Below are positions 27,752 to 37,278 of a DNA stretch of 64,000 nucleotides, in pieces; the stretch's first letter is position 1, and each line of letters opens with the position of its first letter. This DNA comes from a marine gamma proteobacterium HTCC2143 (lineage in GTDB: Bacteria > Pseudomonadota > Gammaproteobacteria > Pseudomonadales > Dasaniaceae): the NCBI GenBank assembly GCA_000169075.1, contig AAVT01000009.1, positions 62,001 to 126,000 of the forward strand. Reading direction: 5' to 3'. The notes beneath the pieces were generated by a model. It was not told where the DNA came from and did not search any database. It saw only the letters and a list, made by a program, of their open reading frames with translations. A program made the position numbers and the translations under genes.

Positions 27752-28624
27752 TTATGGCATTTGTTCGAGTTGATAGCCTTGGTCACCCAGTAGTTGTAAT
27801 AAACTATCGTCGCCTGCGAGGTGGAGTGCGCCCACAAGCACCAACTCTTTGTCTTGATTGTCAAACAACTGCACCAATTTTGACATCCAGGCATCATTGC
27901 GCTCGACCGCAAGCTGGCGATAGATCGTTTCATCCAGTTCTAGCATCGGGCTAATCCCCAGTTTTGTCAGCTCGCTTAAATCGCCGATCCTCCAAGCATT
28001 TTTCAAGTCAGTCATCACCCCATCAATACCGCTGATATCCCGCAGTGTGTATTTAATGAGTTCGTTCTCTACACCCTTGCCCATATCGGCTAGCAGAGCT
28101 AGTTGTTGTTCTGCAGACTCCAGATAACGAATTGTCTTAGCGTCATTGGTAGCCCGTGAATAGAAATACTGATCGACACCGGTACCCGCCAACCCTAGGC
28201 GCTGAAGTTCAGTCATTGTCATCATTACCGTCAGCATACCCGGTTTAAATTGGGTAAGACTCTGTAAAGGAATATGGCGACTTTCACAGTAAGCAGAAAG
28301 TGCGTCTAAAGTGGTCGGTTCTAGAAATTCTATAAGTGACTGACCCGGTGGGTAGCTCATTTGTTGCAAAAGCTGTTGCTGAAATGCTGGGCTTTGCACG
28401 TGGGCTAAATCGGCTTCGAGTATCAGTATATCAGTTAAAGAATAAGCCTCCGAGAAGGCGGAGGGCAGTGGATAGTCATCGTCGCTAAGCACATGAATAG
28501 TGCCGCCAATATAGAAATAATCGCTGCCGTTAGATATTTTCCATACCGGAGCATCAGCCACTGAAGGTGGACTTAAAAAGAGATAAAGACTGGCGAATAG
28601 GCCACCAATAATACTCAAATGCAC
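27752..28624 (-). CDS. TraB/GumN family protein, exported
   Basis: A 290-residue protein with a signal peptide (IIGGLFASLYLFLSPPSVADA). It has the TraB/GumN motifs: YIGGTIHVL near the N-terminus with the first GxxH, LILEADL with paired acids, ERNDAWMSKL, and the C-terminal LVGALHLAGDDSL with the second GxxH. The family is related to Tiki-type metalloproteases, and the two GxxH/E pairs are thought to bind a metal. Proposed role: a periplasmic metal-dependent hydrolase, substrate unknown. It converges with the PadR gene. Confidence 0.85.
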   Translation of the reverse strand: MHLSIIGGLFASLYLFLSPPSVADAPVWKISNGSDYFYIGGTIHVLSDDDYPLPSAFSEAYSLTDILILEADLAHVQSPAFQQQLLQQMSYPPGQSLIEFLEPTTLDALSAYCESRHIPLQSLTQFKPGMLTVMMTMTELQRLGLAGTGVDQYFYSRATNDAKTIRYLESAEQQLALLADMGKGVENELIKYTLRDISGIDGVMTDLKNAWRIGDLSELTKLGISPMLELDETIYRQLAVERNDAWMSKLVQLFDNQDKELVLVGALHLAGDDSLLQLLGDQGYQLEQMP

Positions 28625-28924
28625 GCGTCTATCTCCAAGAAAATTACAGTGGGTTAGGCTTAATTATTACAGTCCGTACTAGCGGTATTCTGCAACCTGA
28701 CCACTAGTCTACGCTTGAAATATTGAACCGATAAACCCCCCATTCGTTCTTTTCGATGGTCTTATCGCCACTACCTGACCCGCTGTCATGTTGCCAGTGG
28801 TTTTGAATCTTCAATAGACAGGGTGTTTCAGTATAATTTAACTAACCTACCCAAGTATACCAGCACAAACGCTGTCAGCTATAGAGACCGCCTTGCAAGT
28901 ATCTTAGTGCCTGCGCATTTCACT
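28625..28924. other. 300-base gap
   Basis: Separates two minus-strand genes (TraB/GumN and YkgJ-like). A plus-strand frame through it continues antisense to the YkgJ-like gene and is judged a shadow. No repeat or clear promoter was recognised. Confidence 0.35.
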
Positions 28925-29215
28925 TTATTGGTGCGCCTGTCTCTCGGTAACGCATTCATAGGAGCCCATTTCAAACTCCCGACAAATCCACGGGCGATTG
29001 TCGTAAATTGTGCACATAAAGCTGTCTCGATCGAGTGCCGAACACCAGCCATCATCCAGTCGGGTCATGACTTCACCACCCCACTGATCTCTGCTAATGT
29101 GTTTTTCGGGAACACCTGTGTCACTGAGTATTATAACTTCTAGTTTGCAACAGCAGGCTTGGCAGTTCGAGCACGCTATTTTTTCGGTTGAGATTTGTTG
29201 GACCGGGATCGTCAT
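28925..29215 (-). CDS. YkgJ-type cysteine cluster protein
   Basis: A 96-residue Cys-rich protein of the CxxCxxCC type: CSNCQACCCKLEV at residues 15-27, then WCSALD, FMCTIYDNRPWICREFE with further Cys. The pattern fits zinc or Fe-S binding as in the YkgJ/UPF0153 family. Function unknown. It is divergent from a quinone oxidoreductase gene, with about 155 bases between them. Confidence 0.8.
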   Translation of the reverse strand: MTIPVQQISTEKIACSNCQACCCKLEVIILSDTGVPEKHISRDQWGGEVMTRLDDGWCSALDRDSFMCTIYDNRPWICREFEMGSYECVTERQAHQ

Positions 29216-29371
29216 TGTGGGTTTATGTCGGGTTAATAAATCGATGGGCCTATTGTAACTGCTATAGCCGTTTTTTACCGAAATTAGTACTTGTCAGTCA
29301 CAAAGCCATGATGTAACTTCGGTCTCATTTTTAGTCACATCGAAGCAAATTAAACAGAGAGAAGGTGTCTT

Positions 29372-30355
29372 ATGCGTGCAGTTGTTTGTAAAGAATTGGG
29401 TCCAGTCGAGAAATTAGTTTTAGACACCGATTGGCAAGTCGGAGCTCCTGGTCCCGATGAAGTCGTGATTGATGTAAAAGCAGGCGGATTGAATTTCCCG
29501 GATACTTTGATCATTCAAGGCAAGTACCAAGTCAAACCGGAGCTGCCATTTGTCCCTGGTGGAGAGTGTGCCGGCGTCATCAGTGCAGTGGGAAGCAATG
29601 TTGAGCAGCAAAAAGTGGGAGATAAAGTCATCGTGGTTGGTAGTCATGGTGCTTTTTCTGAACAATTAGTGACCAAGGCATCTGGTGTTTTATCTATGCC
29701 TGAAAGTTTGAGTTTTGTAGAAGCGGCCGGTATCGGCATGACTTATTTCACCTCATATTATGCGCTGAAGCAACGAGCCCAACTAAAAGCTGGCGAAACG
29801 GTTTTGGTTCTAGGAGCCGCTGGCGGTGTAGGTATTACAGCGGTAGAAATTGCTAAAGCGATGGGTGCCACGGTGATTGCGGCTGCCAGTACTGACGAAA
29901 AGCTGGCGTTGGCGAAAGAAAAAGGTGCTGACCATCTGATTAATTACAGTGAACAGAATCTTAAGGATACACTGAAAGAGTTGACCGGCGGCAAAGGTGT
30001 TGATGTGGTTTATGATCCCGTTGGCGGTGATTTTTCCGAGGCGGCTCTGCGTTGCATGGCCTGGAAGGGACGTTTCTTAGTGATTGGTTTTGCCAACGGA
30101 GAGATACCCAAAATTCCGTTGAATCTAACGCTGCTCAAGGGTTGTGATATTCGCGGCGTTTTCTTTGGTGCCTTTTCAGCCAAGGAGCCGGCAGAGCATC
30201 GTAGTAATATCAGCGAACTGTGGGCAATGTTTGACGCTGGACAGTTAAAGCCTGTTGTCACCGATGTGTTTCCTATGACCGATTATGTTGGTGCTTTTCG
30301 TTGTTTGACAGAACGCAGGGCAAAAGGAAAAGTGATACTTGATTTAGCCCAATAA
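29372..30355 (+). CDS. NADPH:quinone oxidoreductase-like MDR protein
   Basis: A 327-residue zinc-free medium-chain reductase. It has GLNFPDTLIIQGKYQ, FVPGGECAGVISAVG, VLGAAGGVGITAVEIAKAMG for NADPH, and VYDPVGGDFSEAALR, as in QOR/zeta-crystallin proteins. It reduces quinones or related enones in the cytoplasm. AAGG precedes the ATG by six bases. The RhlG-like SDR gene follows within 10-33 bases, so the two form a probable operon for NADPH-dependent carbonyl reduction. Confidence 0.87.
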   Translation: MRAVVCKELGPVEKLVLDTDWQVGAPGPDEVVIDVKAGGLNFPDTLIIQGKYQVKPELPFVPGGECAGVISAVGSNVEQQKVGDKVIVVGSHGAFSEQLVTKASGVLSMPESLSFVEAAGIGMTYFTSYYALKQRAQLKAGETVLVLGAAGGVGITAVEIAKAMGATVIAAASTDEKLALAKEKGADHLINYSEQNLKDTLKELTGGKGVDVVYDPVGGDFSEAALRCMAWKGRFLVIGFANGEIPKIPLNLTLLKGCDIRGVFFGAFSAKEPAEHRSNISELWAMFDAGQLKPVVTDVFPMTDYVGAFRCLTERRAKGKVILDLAQ

Positions 30356-30387
30356 ACCCGCTGATGGAATCTGCCAGAGATAAGTTA

Positions 30388-31203
30388 ATGAGTGATAAAA
30401 GTTTAGATATACAAACCTTGTTTTCGGTAGCCGGAAAAGTAGCCTTGGTTACAGGCGGCTCCCGTGGTATTGGTCGTATGATTGCTCAAGGACTACTTCA
30501 GGCAGGGGCCAAAGTGTATATTTCTGCGCGGCACGAAGACGTCTGTCAGCAAACGGCAAGTGAGCTGAGTCAGTACGGAGAATGCATAGCTATTGCAGCA
30601 GATGTTGCCGATGAAGACAGCAGAGACAAGCTGTGTGAAGCGCTGGCGGCCAAAGAGCAGGGGCTAAATATTTTGGTTAATAATGCAGGAGCCGCTTGGG
30701 GCGATAGCTATGAAAATTACCCAGAGCGTGCCTTTGATAAGTTAATGAAAATTAATGTGACCTCTGTCTTTACGTTAACGCAGGCTTTAACTCCAATGTT
30801 AGAGGCCGCTGCTTCGTCACAGGATCCAGCGAGAGTCATTAATATTGGCTCCATGGACGGTTTGCATATTCCCACGGTCCATGGAGCTGGAACTTATGCT
30901 TACACGGCCAGCAAGGCTGCTGTGCATCAGCTGACGCGACATCTGGCGGTTGAACTAGGACGCAGGAATATAACCGTAAACGCGGTAGCACCAGGTTTTT
31001 TCCCCAGTAAAATGACAGACTACGTCTTTGACCAGTTTGGTGAGGGGATCAGGAGCAATTCTTTGTTAGGCCGTACTGGCGAAGATGAAGAAATGGCGGG
31101 TATTGCTATCTATTTATGTTCACGTGCAGGGGCTTATACTCACGGCGCTGTTATTCCGGTTGATGGCGGTACGTCGATTAACCATCAGCACGTTCAAAAT
31201 TAA
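30388..31203 (+). CDS. SDR family oxidoreductase, RhlG-like
   Basis: A classical SDR of about 271 residues. It has ALVTGGSRGIGRMIAQGL, ILVNNAGAAWG, INIGSMDGL with the catalytic Ser, and YAYTASKAAVHQL with Tyr and Lys. FFPSKMTDYV and the C-terminal IPVDGGTSI match the RhlG group of NADPH-dependent beta-ketoacyl reductases; related proteins in fatty-acid degraders are often annotated this way. AGAGA seven bases before ATG 30388 favours this start; ATG 30364 is an alternative. No other rhamnolipid genes are present, so RhlG function is not implied. Confidence 0.85.
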   Translation: MSDKSLDIQTLFSVAGKVALVTGGSRGIGRMIAQGLLQAGAKVYISARHEDVCQQTASELSQYGECIAIAADVADEDSRDKLCEALAAKEQGLNILVNNAGAAWGDSYENYPERAFDKLMKINVTSVFTLTQALTPMLEAAASSQDPARVINIGSMDGLHIPTVHGAGTYAYTASKAAVHQLTRHLAVELGRRNITVNAVAPGFFPSKMTDYVFDQFGEGIRSNSLLGRTGEDEEMAGIAIYLCSRAGAYTHGAVIPVDGGTSINHQHVQN

Positions 31204-31426
31204 TTGATCGGTATTCACTGCAGATAAGTAGTGAAATAACGTGTTGCTCAGTATACATTTTCGGTGAATAAAAAACGGCTGGGCATGCGTTCGAAGTCAA
31301 GTACCTGAGTGCTCTATCGCGGCGTTTCTTTTAAATGTTTATAGGCGTAACACGCCGACCAGTTGAGTACGGTTATTAACGATCTCACCTGAAATGTTCT
31401 AGAGAGTATTCATCGCCAGAGTAGGT

Positions 31427-31463
31427 TTGTCAGACACATTGCGCTGCGCATTGTGTCTGACAA
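31427..31463. terminator. Long perfect hairpin between convergent genes
   Basis: Twelve-base perfect arms TTGTCAGACACA (31427-31438) and TGTGTCTGACAA (31452-31463) enclose TTGCGCTGCGCAT, which can pair further. It is 13 bases after the aldo/keto reductase stop on the minus strand and 224 bases after the SDR stop on the plus strand. No T-run follows on either side. A terminator for the minus-strand operon is the simplest reading. Confidence 0.6.
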
Positions 31464-31476
31464 GTATTGTTGCTGC

Positions 31477-32496
31477 TCAACCCATGGGGTAAAGAATATC
31501 TTTTGATACGGCATTTATTTTTTTCAAAGTGGCTTTTTCAAGCACCACTCCGGATGCCGCAAGAATATCATCCAGTTGGTCTGGTGTAGTTACCCCCACT
31601 ATGGTGGACGCAACAAAGTCATGTTGTTTGCTCCAGACTGTCGCCAAGGTAACAGGTGACACGTTAATTTCAGCCGCAATTTCTTGGAATCGTTTAGTTG
31701 ACTCTAGACTTTTCGGATTGACAAAACGGCGTGCCATCGCTTTCTGGCGATCACCGCTGGCTGACAAATAATTGCTGAACCGGGCTTTTTCGGGCAACTG
31801 ATTGTCATTGTATTTACCGCTTAATACCCCGCCTCCTAATGGCGAATAGGGGATCAGGCTAACATTTTCTTGTCGACAGACCTGTGCCAGCTCGTCTTCA
31901 AATCGACGATTGTTAAGACTGAAATTATTTTGAATGGTTTCAAAGCGAGCCAATCCATGCATCTCTGAAACGCCCAAGCTCTTAGTTAGCCCCCAGCTTG
32001 TTTCATTACTGCAACCTAGAACCCGTACCTTTCCTGATTCCACCAGTTCATCGAGTGCTCGCATGGTTTCTTCATAACCCATCCCGTGATCTGGCCAGTG
32101 CGTTTGGTATAAATCGATGTAGTCGGTTTGTAGACGTATTAGACTAGCTTCTACTGCACGAACGATATGATGACGGTCGAGGCCTGTTTTCCCCGCACGC
32201 TGCACCGCTTTTATCCAGCCATGGCTAGGACCAGCAACTTTAGTAGCAATGATCAGCGCGTCACGGTCTTTCGTTTTCATCCAGCGGCCTAGGATTTCTT
32301 CGGTCAGTCCGGCATATTTTGTATCAGGAGGTACAGGATACATTTCAGCAGTATCGTAAAAATCGATTCCTGCATCAAAAGCTTTGTCCAAAATTTCAAA
32401 GGATGTTTTTTCATCAGCTTGCGAACCAAAAGTCATGGTTCCCATACAAATATCTGAGACGACAATGCCGCTCTTCCCCAATCTTCTATATTCCAT
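31477..32496 (-). CDS. Aldo/keto reductase
   Basis: A 339-residue TIM-barrel NADPH reductase. MEYRRLGKSGIVVSDICMGT opens the barrel, and DFYDTAEMYP carries the catalytic Asp and Tyr. The catalytic Lys is in LIIATKVAG, the His in YQTHWPDH, and the NADPH-binding end reads STIVGVTTPDQL. It resembles the Tas / AKR12-like group. I start it at ATG 32496 with GAGA upstream. It reduces aldehydes or ketones. It is the last gene of a minus-strand run, 51 bases after the M16 protease stop. Confidence 0.88.
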   Translation of the reverse strand: MEYRRLGKSGIVVSDICMGTMTFGSQADEKTSFEILDKAFDAGIDFYDTAEMYPVPPDTKYAGLTEEILGRWMKTKDRDALIIATKVAGPSHGWIKAVQRAGKTGLDRHHIVRAVEASLIRLQTDYIDLYQTHWPDHGMGYEETMRALDELVESGKVRVLGCSNETSWGLTKSLGVSEMHGLARFETIQNNFSLNNRRFEDELAQVCRQENVSLIPYSPLGGGVLSGKYNDNQLPEKARFSNYLSASGDRQKAMARRFVNPKSLESTKRFQEIAAEINVSPVTLATVWSKQHDFVASTIVGVTTPDQLDDILAASGVVLEKATLKKINAVSKDILYPMG

Positions 32497-32547
32497 ACTA
32501 TTTCTCTTCGTTATTTTTGTTTGCGAGTCGTGATCCAATAATACGTT

Positions 32548-35295
32548 TTAAGGCGTCTCAATTTTGCTCATGTCGCCTGCTTTAATCAATGAAAAGTCTT
32601 CTACTTTGAGATATTTATTCATTACAGTTTTTACGTCTTCAGCGCTGAGAGCCTCTAGGCGGTCTTCGTAAGCTTTGCTCCATTGCATCGACCGACCGAG
32701 CTCAAGCAGATTGACCTGTACCTCTACCAGTTCGTTATCTTGAGCTCTGCTGACTTTTTTACTTTGTAATAAACCAGATTTAGCGGCCACTATCTCAGCC
32801 TCGGTAAATCCATTATCTAGCATGTTAAGCAGCTCTTCTTTGAAGCCCTGCTCGACCCGAGATAGATTTTGCGGTGCACAGATTGCAAAGGCAGCGATAG
32901 ACGTCCTATTGTCAAAGGGACTTTGACTAAGGATTGATCTAACAGAATAACTCAAACCGTCTTGCTGTCGTAGTCGAGTTGCAAGTCGACTGTTCAAAAA
33001 ACCGCCGCCAAAAATATAATTGCCGAGCTCCAGCGCCGCGGCGTCATCGGAATCGTCGCCTATGGGTATTGCCATGGTAGCGAGGAAAACGGCATTTTCT
33101 TTGTCGGCGGTGTTGAAATTGCTAGTCTTGGTGCTGACGCGCTGAAAGGGGTGTGGAATACGTTGATAGTCTGTAGTTGATGTCCACTTGCCGAAAATCA
33201 TCTCGAGCTCTGATAGAACAGTCGATTTTTCAAAGTCGCCAATCAGTCCGATTTGCATATGACTAGCACCATAGAAGCGGCGGTGAAAGCTTCCAAGATC
33301 TTCATGTTTTAGTGCTTTTACTGCGGCGAGCTCTTGCTCGAGCGTTGGTTGATACAAAGGATGCTCCGGTGGAAATGGGTTTTGTTTACGTGCATATTCC
33401 CGGAATGCCAATTGTTGAGGATCTTGTAGATTTTGTTCGATATCCACTTCCAGCGTCGATTTATATTGACTGAATTCGTCTTTATTAAACGCGGGATTTT
33501 TGAAGATAGTCGCAACTAATCGCAGTGTTGCGGATAGATTTTCCCGAGTGGTTGTAACCTTCGCATAAGCGCTGGACGCGCTAGCCCCAACATAGACATT
33601 CGCCTTTAGCTTATCAAACTCGATTTGTAACTGTTCACGAGAAAGGTCGTTGGTGCCACGCATAAGCATGGCACCTACCGCGCTGCCAGTTGCACGCATG
33701 CCGATCAATGACTGCTCATCCCCTAGGCCAAGCTGGATTGAAACGACAACTGTTTCCCCCCGAGTTTTTTTGGCAAGTAGTGCAACATCAACACCGTTCT
33801 CTAGTTGTAAAATTTCAGTTCGTTTATCGATGTTATCAAAAGAAGGCTCGAAATTTTCGCCTTGGGCGATCGCTGGCTTACCGACATAGCCATCCAACAT
33901 GCCATCAATATTCGCAACCATGGGTATTGCGATACGGGCTGGCTTTTCAGTTGGAATGAATCGGCCAGCTGTGCGGTTATTGGCCTGTAAATATGCCTCG
34001 GCTACTCGCTGTACATCGGTGGTTGTGACTTTCTCAACCCTATCACGATGCATAAAAAATAGCCGCCAGTCGCCCATTCCAAGCCATTCACTGAGATTGA
34101 GAGCGAAGCGTTCGGATGAATTAAATGAGAGTTCAATGTTTTTTAGAATATTGCGTTTGACTCGCTCAACCTCTGCGTCAGTTATTCCTAGAGTTGAAAT
34201 GTTTTCTAGAACAGACAGCATATGTTCACTGGAGGCTGCCAGATCACCCTCTTTGTCAATCTGAATGCCGAATATAGCAACACCGGGATCACGCCACTGA
34301 AAATTGGATGCAAAGGCACGACTGGCTAAATTTTTCTCGACCAACTGTTTGTGCAGTCGACCACTGGGCGTGTCGCCTAAGACTTGTGACAGGACATCAA
34401 GGGCAGCATAGTCTGGATGCGACCCAGCGGGGATGTGATAGGCGGACATAAATAGCTGGACGTCGCCAACTCGCCTGACGGTTATCATTTTCTCGCCATC
34501 TTGCGCGGGTTCTTCCGTGTAGGTCCTAGTCAATGTTCTGACAGGTTTAGGGATGCCCCCGAAATACTTGCTTACCCGCTGCAGCATGTCAGCGTTATCA
34601 AACTTGCCGGCAACGATAAGGGTGGCATTGTCAGGTTGATAATATTTTCTATAAAACGCTTGCAACCGATCAATGGGAACATTTTCAAGATCAGATCGCG
34701 CTCCTATTGTTGATTTCCCATAATTATGCCACGTGTAGGCGGAAGACATAATTCTTTGTAAGGTGACGCGGAATGGACTATTTTCCCCACGTTCGAGTTC
34801 ATTTCTAACAACCGTCATTTCGCTGTCTAGATCTTTTTTTGCGATAAAAGAATTGACCATACGGTCAGCTTCCATATCGAGAGCCCACTCGATATTTTCT
34901 TCAGTTGCGGAAAATGTTTCGAAATAGTTGGTGCGATCAGTCCATGTGCTGCCGTTTGGGCGCGCCCCGTGGGAGCTAAGCTCGGAGGGGATATCCTTAT
35001 GCCTGGGCGTACCTTTGAAGACCAAATGCTCAAGTAAATGAGCCATTCCTGTCTCACCGTAATTTTCATGCTTAGAGCCAACATGGTAGGTCACGTTAAC
35101 GGTTACTGTTTCTTTTGTTTGGTCTGGAAACAACAGCACCTGAAGTCCGTTGTCCAGCCGATATTCGGTAATACCTTCCACCGAGGTAATGGGTTGAAGT
35201 TTCGCGGCTGCCTGAGCGGTAATAGCGACGGGTGTTAGCACCGCGGTTAAGGTACTGATGACAAATAGACGTTTGACTCGGTAAAGACTGAACAC
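32548..35295 (-). CDS. Exported M16-family metalloprotease, two-repeat single chain
   Basis: About 915 residues. I start at GTG 35295 because AAGGGGGA lies just upstream and the product then begins with a good signal peptide: SLYRVKRLF, hydrophobic VISTLTAVLTPVAI, then AQAAA. The frame to 35373 overlaps the permease end. The zinc motif HLLEH (inverted HxxEH) is near residue 83, with the downstream Glu in EWALDMEAD. The second half is the inactive partner, with the R...Y pair in LATRLRQQDGLSYSV. It degrades or processes peptides in the periplasm. The preceding ABC permease gene ends 70 bases upstream. Confidence 0.9.
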   Translation of the reverse strand: MFSLYRVKRLFVISTLTAVLTPVAITAQAAAKLQPITSVEGITEYRLDNGLQVLLFPDQTKETVTVNVTYHVGSKHENYGETGMAHLLEHLVFKGTPRHKDIPSELSSHGARPNGSTWTDRTNYFETFSATEENIEWALDMEADRMVNSFIAKKDLDSEMTVVRNELERGENSPFRVTLQRIMSSAYTWHNYGKSTIGARSDLENVPIDRLQAFYRKYYQPDNATLIVAGKFDNADMLQRVSKYFGGIPKPVRTLTRTYTEEPAQDGEKMITVRRVGDVQLFMSAYHIPAGSHPDYAALDVLSQVLGDTPSGRLHKQLVEKNLASRAFASNFQWRDPGVAIFGIQIDKEGDLAASSEHMLSVLENISTLGITDAEVERVKRNILKNIELSFNSSERFALNLSEWLGMGDWRLFFMHRDRVEKVTTTDVQRVAEAYLQANNRTAGRFIPTEKPARIAIPMVANIDGMLDGYVGKPAIAQGENFEPSFDNIDKRTEILQLENGVDVALLAKKTRGETVVVSIQLGLGDEQSLIGMRATGSAVGAMLMRGTNDLSREQLQIEFDKLKANVYVGASASSAYAKVTTTRENLSATLRLVATIFKNPAFNKDEFSQYKSTLEVDIEQNLQDPQQLAFREYARKQNPFPPEHPLYQPTLEQELAAVKALKHEDLGSFHRRFYGASHMQIGLIGDFEKSTVLSELEMIFGKWTSTTDYQRIPHPFQRVSTKTSNFNTADKENAVFLATMAIPIGDDSDDAAALELGNYIFGGGFLNSRLATRLRQQDGLSYSVRSILSQSPFDNRTSIAAFAICAPQNLSRVEQGFKEELLNMLDNGFTEAEIVAAKSGLLQSKKVSRAQDNELVEVQVNLLELGRSMQWSKAYEDRLEALSAEDVKTVMNKYLKVEDFSLIKAGDMSKIETP

Positions 35296-35365
35296 AAATT
35301 CCCCCTTAGGAAGCTCGCTTTCTAATACATTAATTATGTTACGGCGCCCAATAGACTGTGGGGCA

Positions 35366-36532
35366 TTAGCCAAAAATAGTTCTTTCCCGTTTTAACAGTA
35401 AAATTCCTAAGAAAACCAATAGAGTGGTGATTACCAGAGAAGTTCCGCCAGCGATAATAGCATGTTGAATCGCGATGGGCTCACCCCCTATAACATCAAC
35501 AATAAGTGCGGTAGGTCCCAAGATCGGCACCAGCATCTGCCAGTACTCTGCACTGCCTGAGCTAAAAGTTAAATACAATCCAGGAATCACTGGCAGCAGA
35601 ACTATGAGGCTGTTGTACGACTGAGCATCTTTAAATGATCTGGCAAAGAGTGAGACCAATAACTGCAATGCTGAAGCGAGGAAAATCACCGGAATGACAA
35701 TGAACATAATGAGTGCGAATTGGCTCCACCCCATTGCCAGTCTAAGGCCTAGTTCTTCCAATGGCGCTACATTGATACTCAGAATTTGCAGTCCGATACC
35801 AAACAGAGTGATACAGAAAGTTACCAATACGGCGGCACTCCACTTGCCAAAAAAAACATAAGTGTAGGGGACAGGATTAATCAGTAGTGGCTCCAATGAC
35901 TTCCTCTCTCGCTCGCCTGCAGTCATATCTGAGGCCATACCTATGCCAGAAGCAAAAACAATCAGCAGCGTAAACATCGGAACACTGGCCAGGATTTTTG
36001 CAGCGACTTGCTGGTCTGTACTGACGTTGATGTCGTTGATTACCGCAGGTCTGGCGATTGCTGGGCTAATATTCCGCGTCAGCAAACGAATAGAGCCGAT
36101 CTTCGTCGACCACTGATTAACGAGCTGTCGAACCTTTCTGACCTTGCCCTGAGTTTTGCTGCTCGAATGATCCGAGAGTAGATCAACGGTTGCCGGACGC
36201 TGTTGGCGAAAGTTTTCGGGAAAATTTTCAGGAATAATGAGTATGGCATCGTATGTCTTGTTGAGAATTTTTTCTTCGGGATTACCCGACGCGGCAATAA
36301 CCGTAATCCCCGCTTCTGTTAACCAGTCCACCAGCGGTTTAGCATTCTCTATGCCTTGAACGGGTAAGATGATCTGATCATTACTTTGCTGCATGCTGAC
36401 AATAAAATGCATGCTGCCAAGACTAAATAGTGCGAAAAATATCGGCATAAATAATGCCGTGGCTAAGGATTTGAAGTCTCGCATTGCATCGAGAAGTTCT
36501 TTATTAAGAATCGCAATGTATTGATAAAACAT
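35366..36532 (-). CDS. ABC-2 type transporter permease, NatB-like
   Basis: A 388-residue membrane protein. One N-terminal span is followed by a large extracytoplasmic loop (about residues 45-175) and then five or six spans. MTAGERERKSLEPLLINPVP is the diagnostic NatB/ABC-2 coupling segment. Its ATG overlaps the stop of the ATPase gene by one base (TAATG), so the two are translationally coupled. It probably exports an ion, drug, lipid or peptide; NatB homology alone does not decide the substrate. The neighbouring exported hydrolase and M16 protease suggest a peptide theme. Confidence 0.87.
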   Translation of the reverse strand: MFYQYIAILNKELLDAMRDFKSLATALFMPIFFALFSLGSMHFIVSMQQSNDQIILPVQGIENAKPLVDWLTEAGITVIAASGNPEEKILNKTYDAILIIPENFPENFRQQRPATVDLLSDHSSSKTQGKVRKVRQLVNQWSTKIGSIRLLTRNISPAIARPAVINDINVSTDQQVAAKILASVPMFTLLIVFASGIGMASDMTAGERERKSLEPLLINPVPYTYVFFGKWSAAVLVTFCITLFGIGLQILSINVAPLEELGLRLAMGWSQFALIMFIVIPVIFLASALQLLVSLFARSFKDAQSYNSLIVLLPVIPGLYLTFSSGSAEYWQMLVPILGPTALIVDVIGGEPIAIQHAIIAGGTSLVITTLLVFLGILLLKRERTIFG

Positions 36533-37278
36533 TAGCGTAGATTCTCCGGAATATTGGTGCCTTCACCATAGGCAAAGTGTACGAACGCATCCTCCATCGT
36601 GTTTTTATTGGCTTTCTTTATGACGGTGCTTTGATCACCCTCGATGACAACTTTCCCCTGCGCCACGATAGCAACACGATCACATAAATTTGCAACCTCA
36701 TGCATTAAATGACTGGAAAATATCACACATTTGCCTTCTGCCTTTAGTCTCAAAAGTAGCGCGCGTACCGCTTGCGTAGTGAGTACGTCGAGACCATTAG
36801 TAGGCTCATCTAATAGGATGTAATCTGGACTATGCACCAGCGCTCGCGCCAGACTGACCTTCATTCTTTCCCCTTGGGAAAAACCGCCGGTTTTTCGATC
36901 AATAATAGAGTGCATATCCAGAATATCGACAAAATTAGCGATGCTATGCTCGATTTCTGCTGGCTGCATTCCCTGAAGTTTTCCAAAATATGCGATGTTT
37001 TCTCGCGCAGTAAGTCGAGTGTAGAGATTACCTCCATCCGGAAGCACCCCCATTCGTCGCTGTACCTGAAGCGTATGTTCGGGAACACTTATTCCGTCGA
37101 CGAGCAGGCAGCCACTGTCTGGTTTAAAAAGCCCGTAGAGCATTCTAAGCGAAGTGGTTTTGCCGGCACCATTGGGTCCCAGTAAACCAAATATTTCACC
37201 GGATTTGGCGACAAAACTTACATCATCAACGGCAACAATATCGCCAAACCTCTTGCGGATATTTTTTATTTCAATCAC
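36532..37278 (-). CDS. ABC transporter ATPase, NatA-like
   Basis: A 248-residue ATPase. It has Walker A GPNGAGKTT, the signature FSQGERMKVSLARAL, Walker B YILLDEPTNGLD and the switch His in IFSSHLMHE. I start at GTG 37278, with GGAGAG six bases upstream, giving a standard N-terminus of MIEIKNIRKRFGD. The longer frame only overlaps the previous gene. The start overlaps the end of the S33 hydrolase gene by eight bases. It powers the adjacent permease. Confidence 0.9.
   Translation of the reverse strand: MIEIKNIRKRFGDIVAVDDVSFVAKSGEIFGLLGPNGAGKTTSLRMLYGLFKPDSGCLLVDGISVPEHTLQVQRRMGVLPDGGNLYTRLTARENIAYFGKLQGMQPAEIEHSIANFVDILDMHSIIDRKTGGFSQGERMKVSLARALVHSPDYILLDEPTNGLDVLTTQAVRALLLRLKAEGKCVIFSSHLMHEVANLCDRVAIVAQGKVVIEGDQSTVIKKANKNTMEDAFVHFAYGEGTNIPENLR

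Noticed and set aside
27721-27954. Plus-strand frame over the end of the TraB/GumN gene
   Set aside because: Antisense shadow of a well-supported gene with conserved C-terminal motifs.
30388-31203. Rhamnolipid biosynthesis
   Set aside because: The SDR resembles RhlG, but no rhlA or rhlB relatives are present, and the RhlG-like label is common for general reductases.
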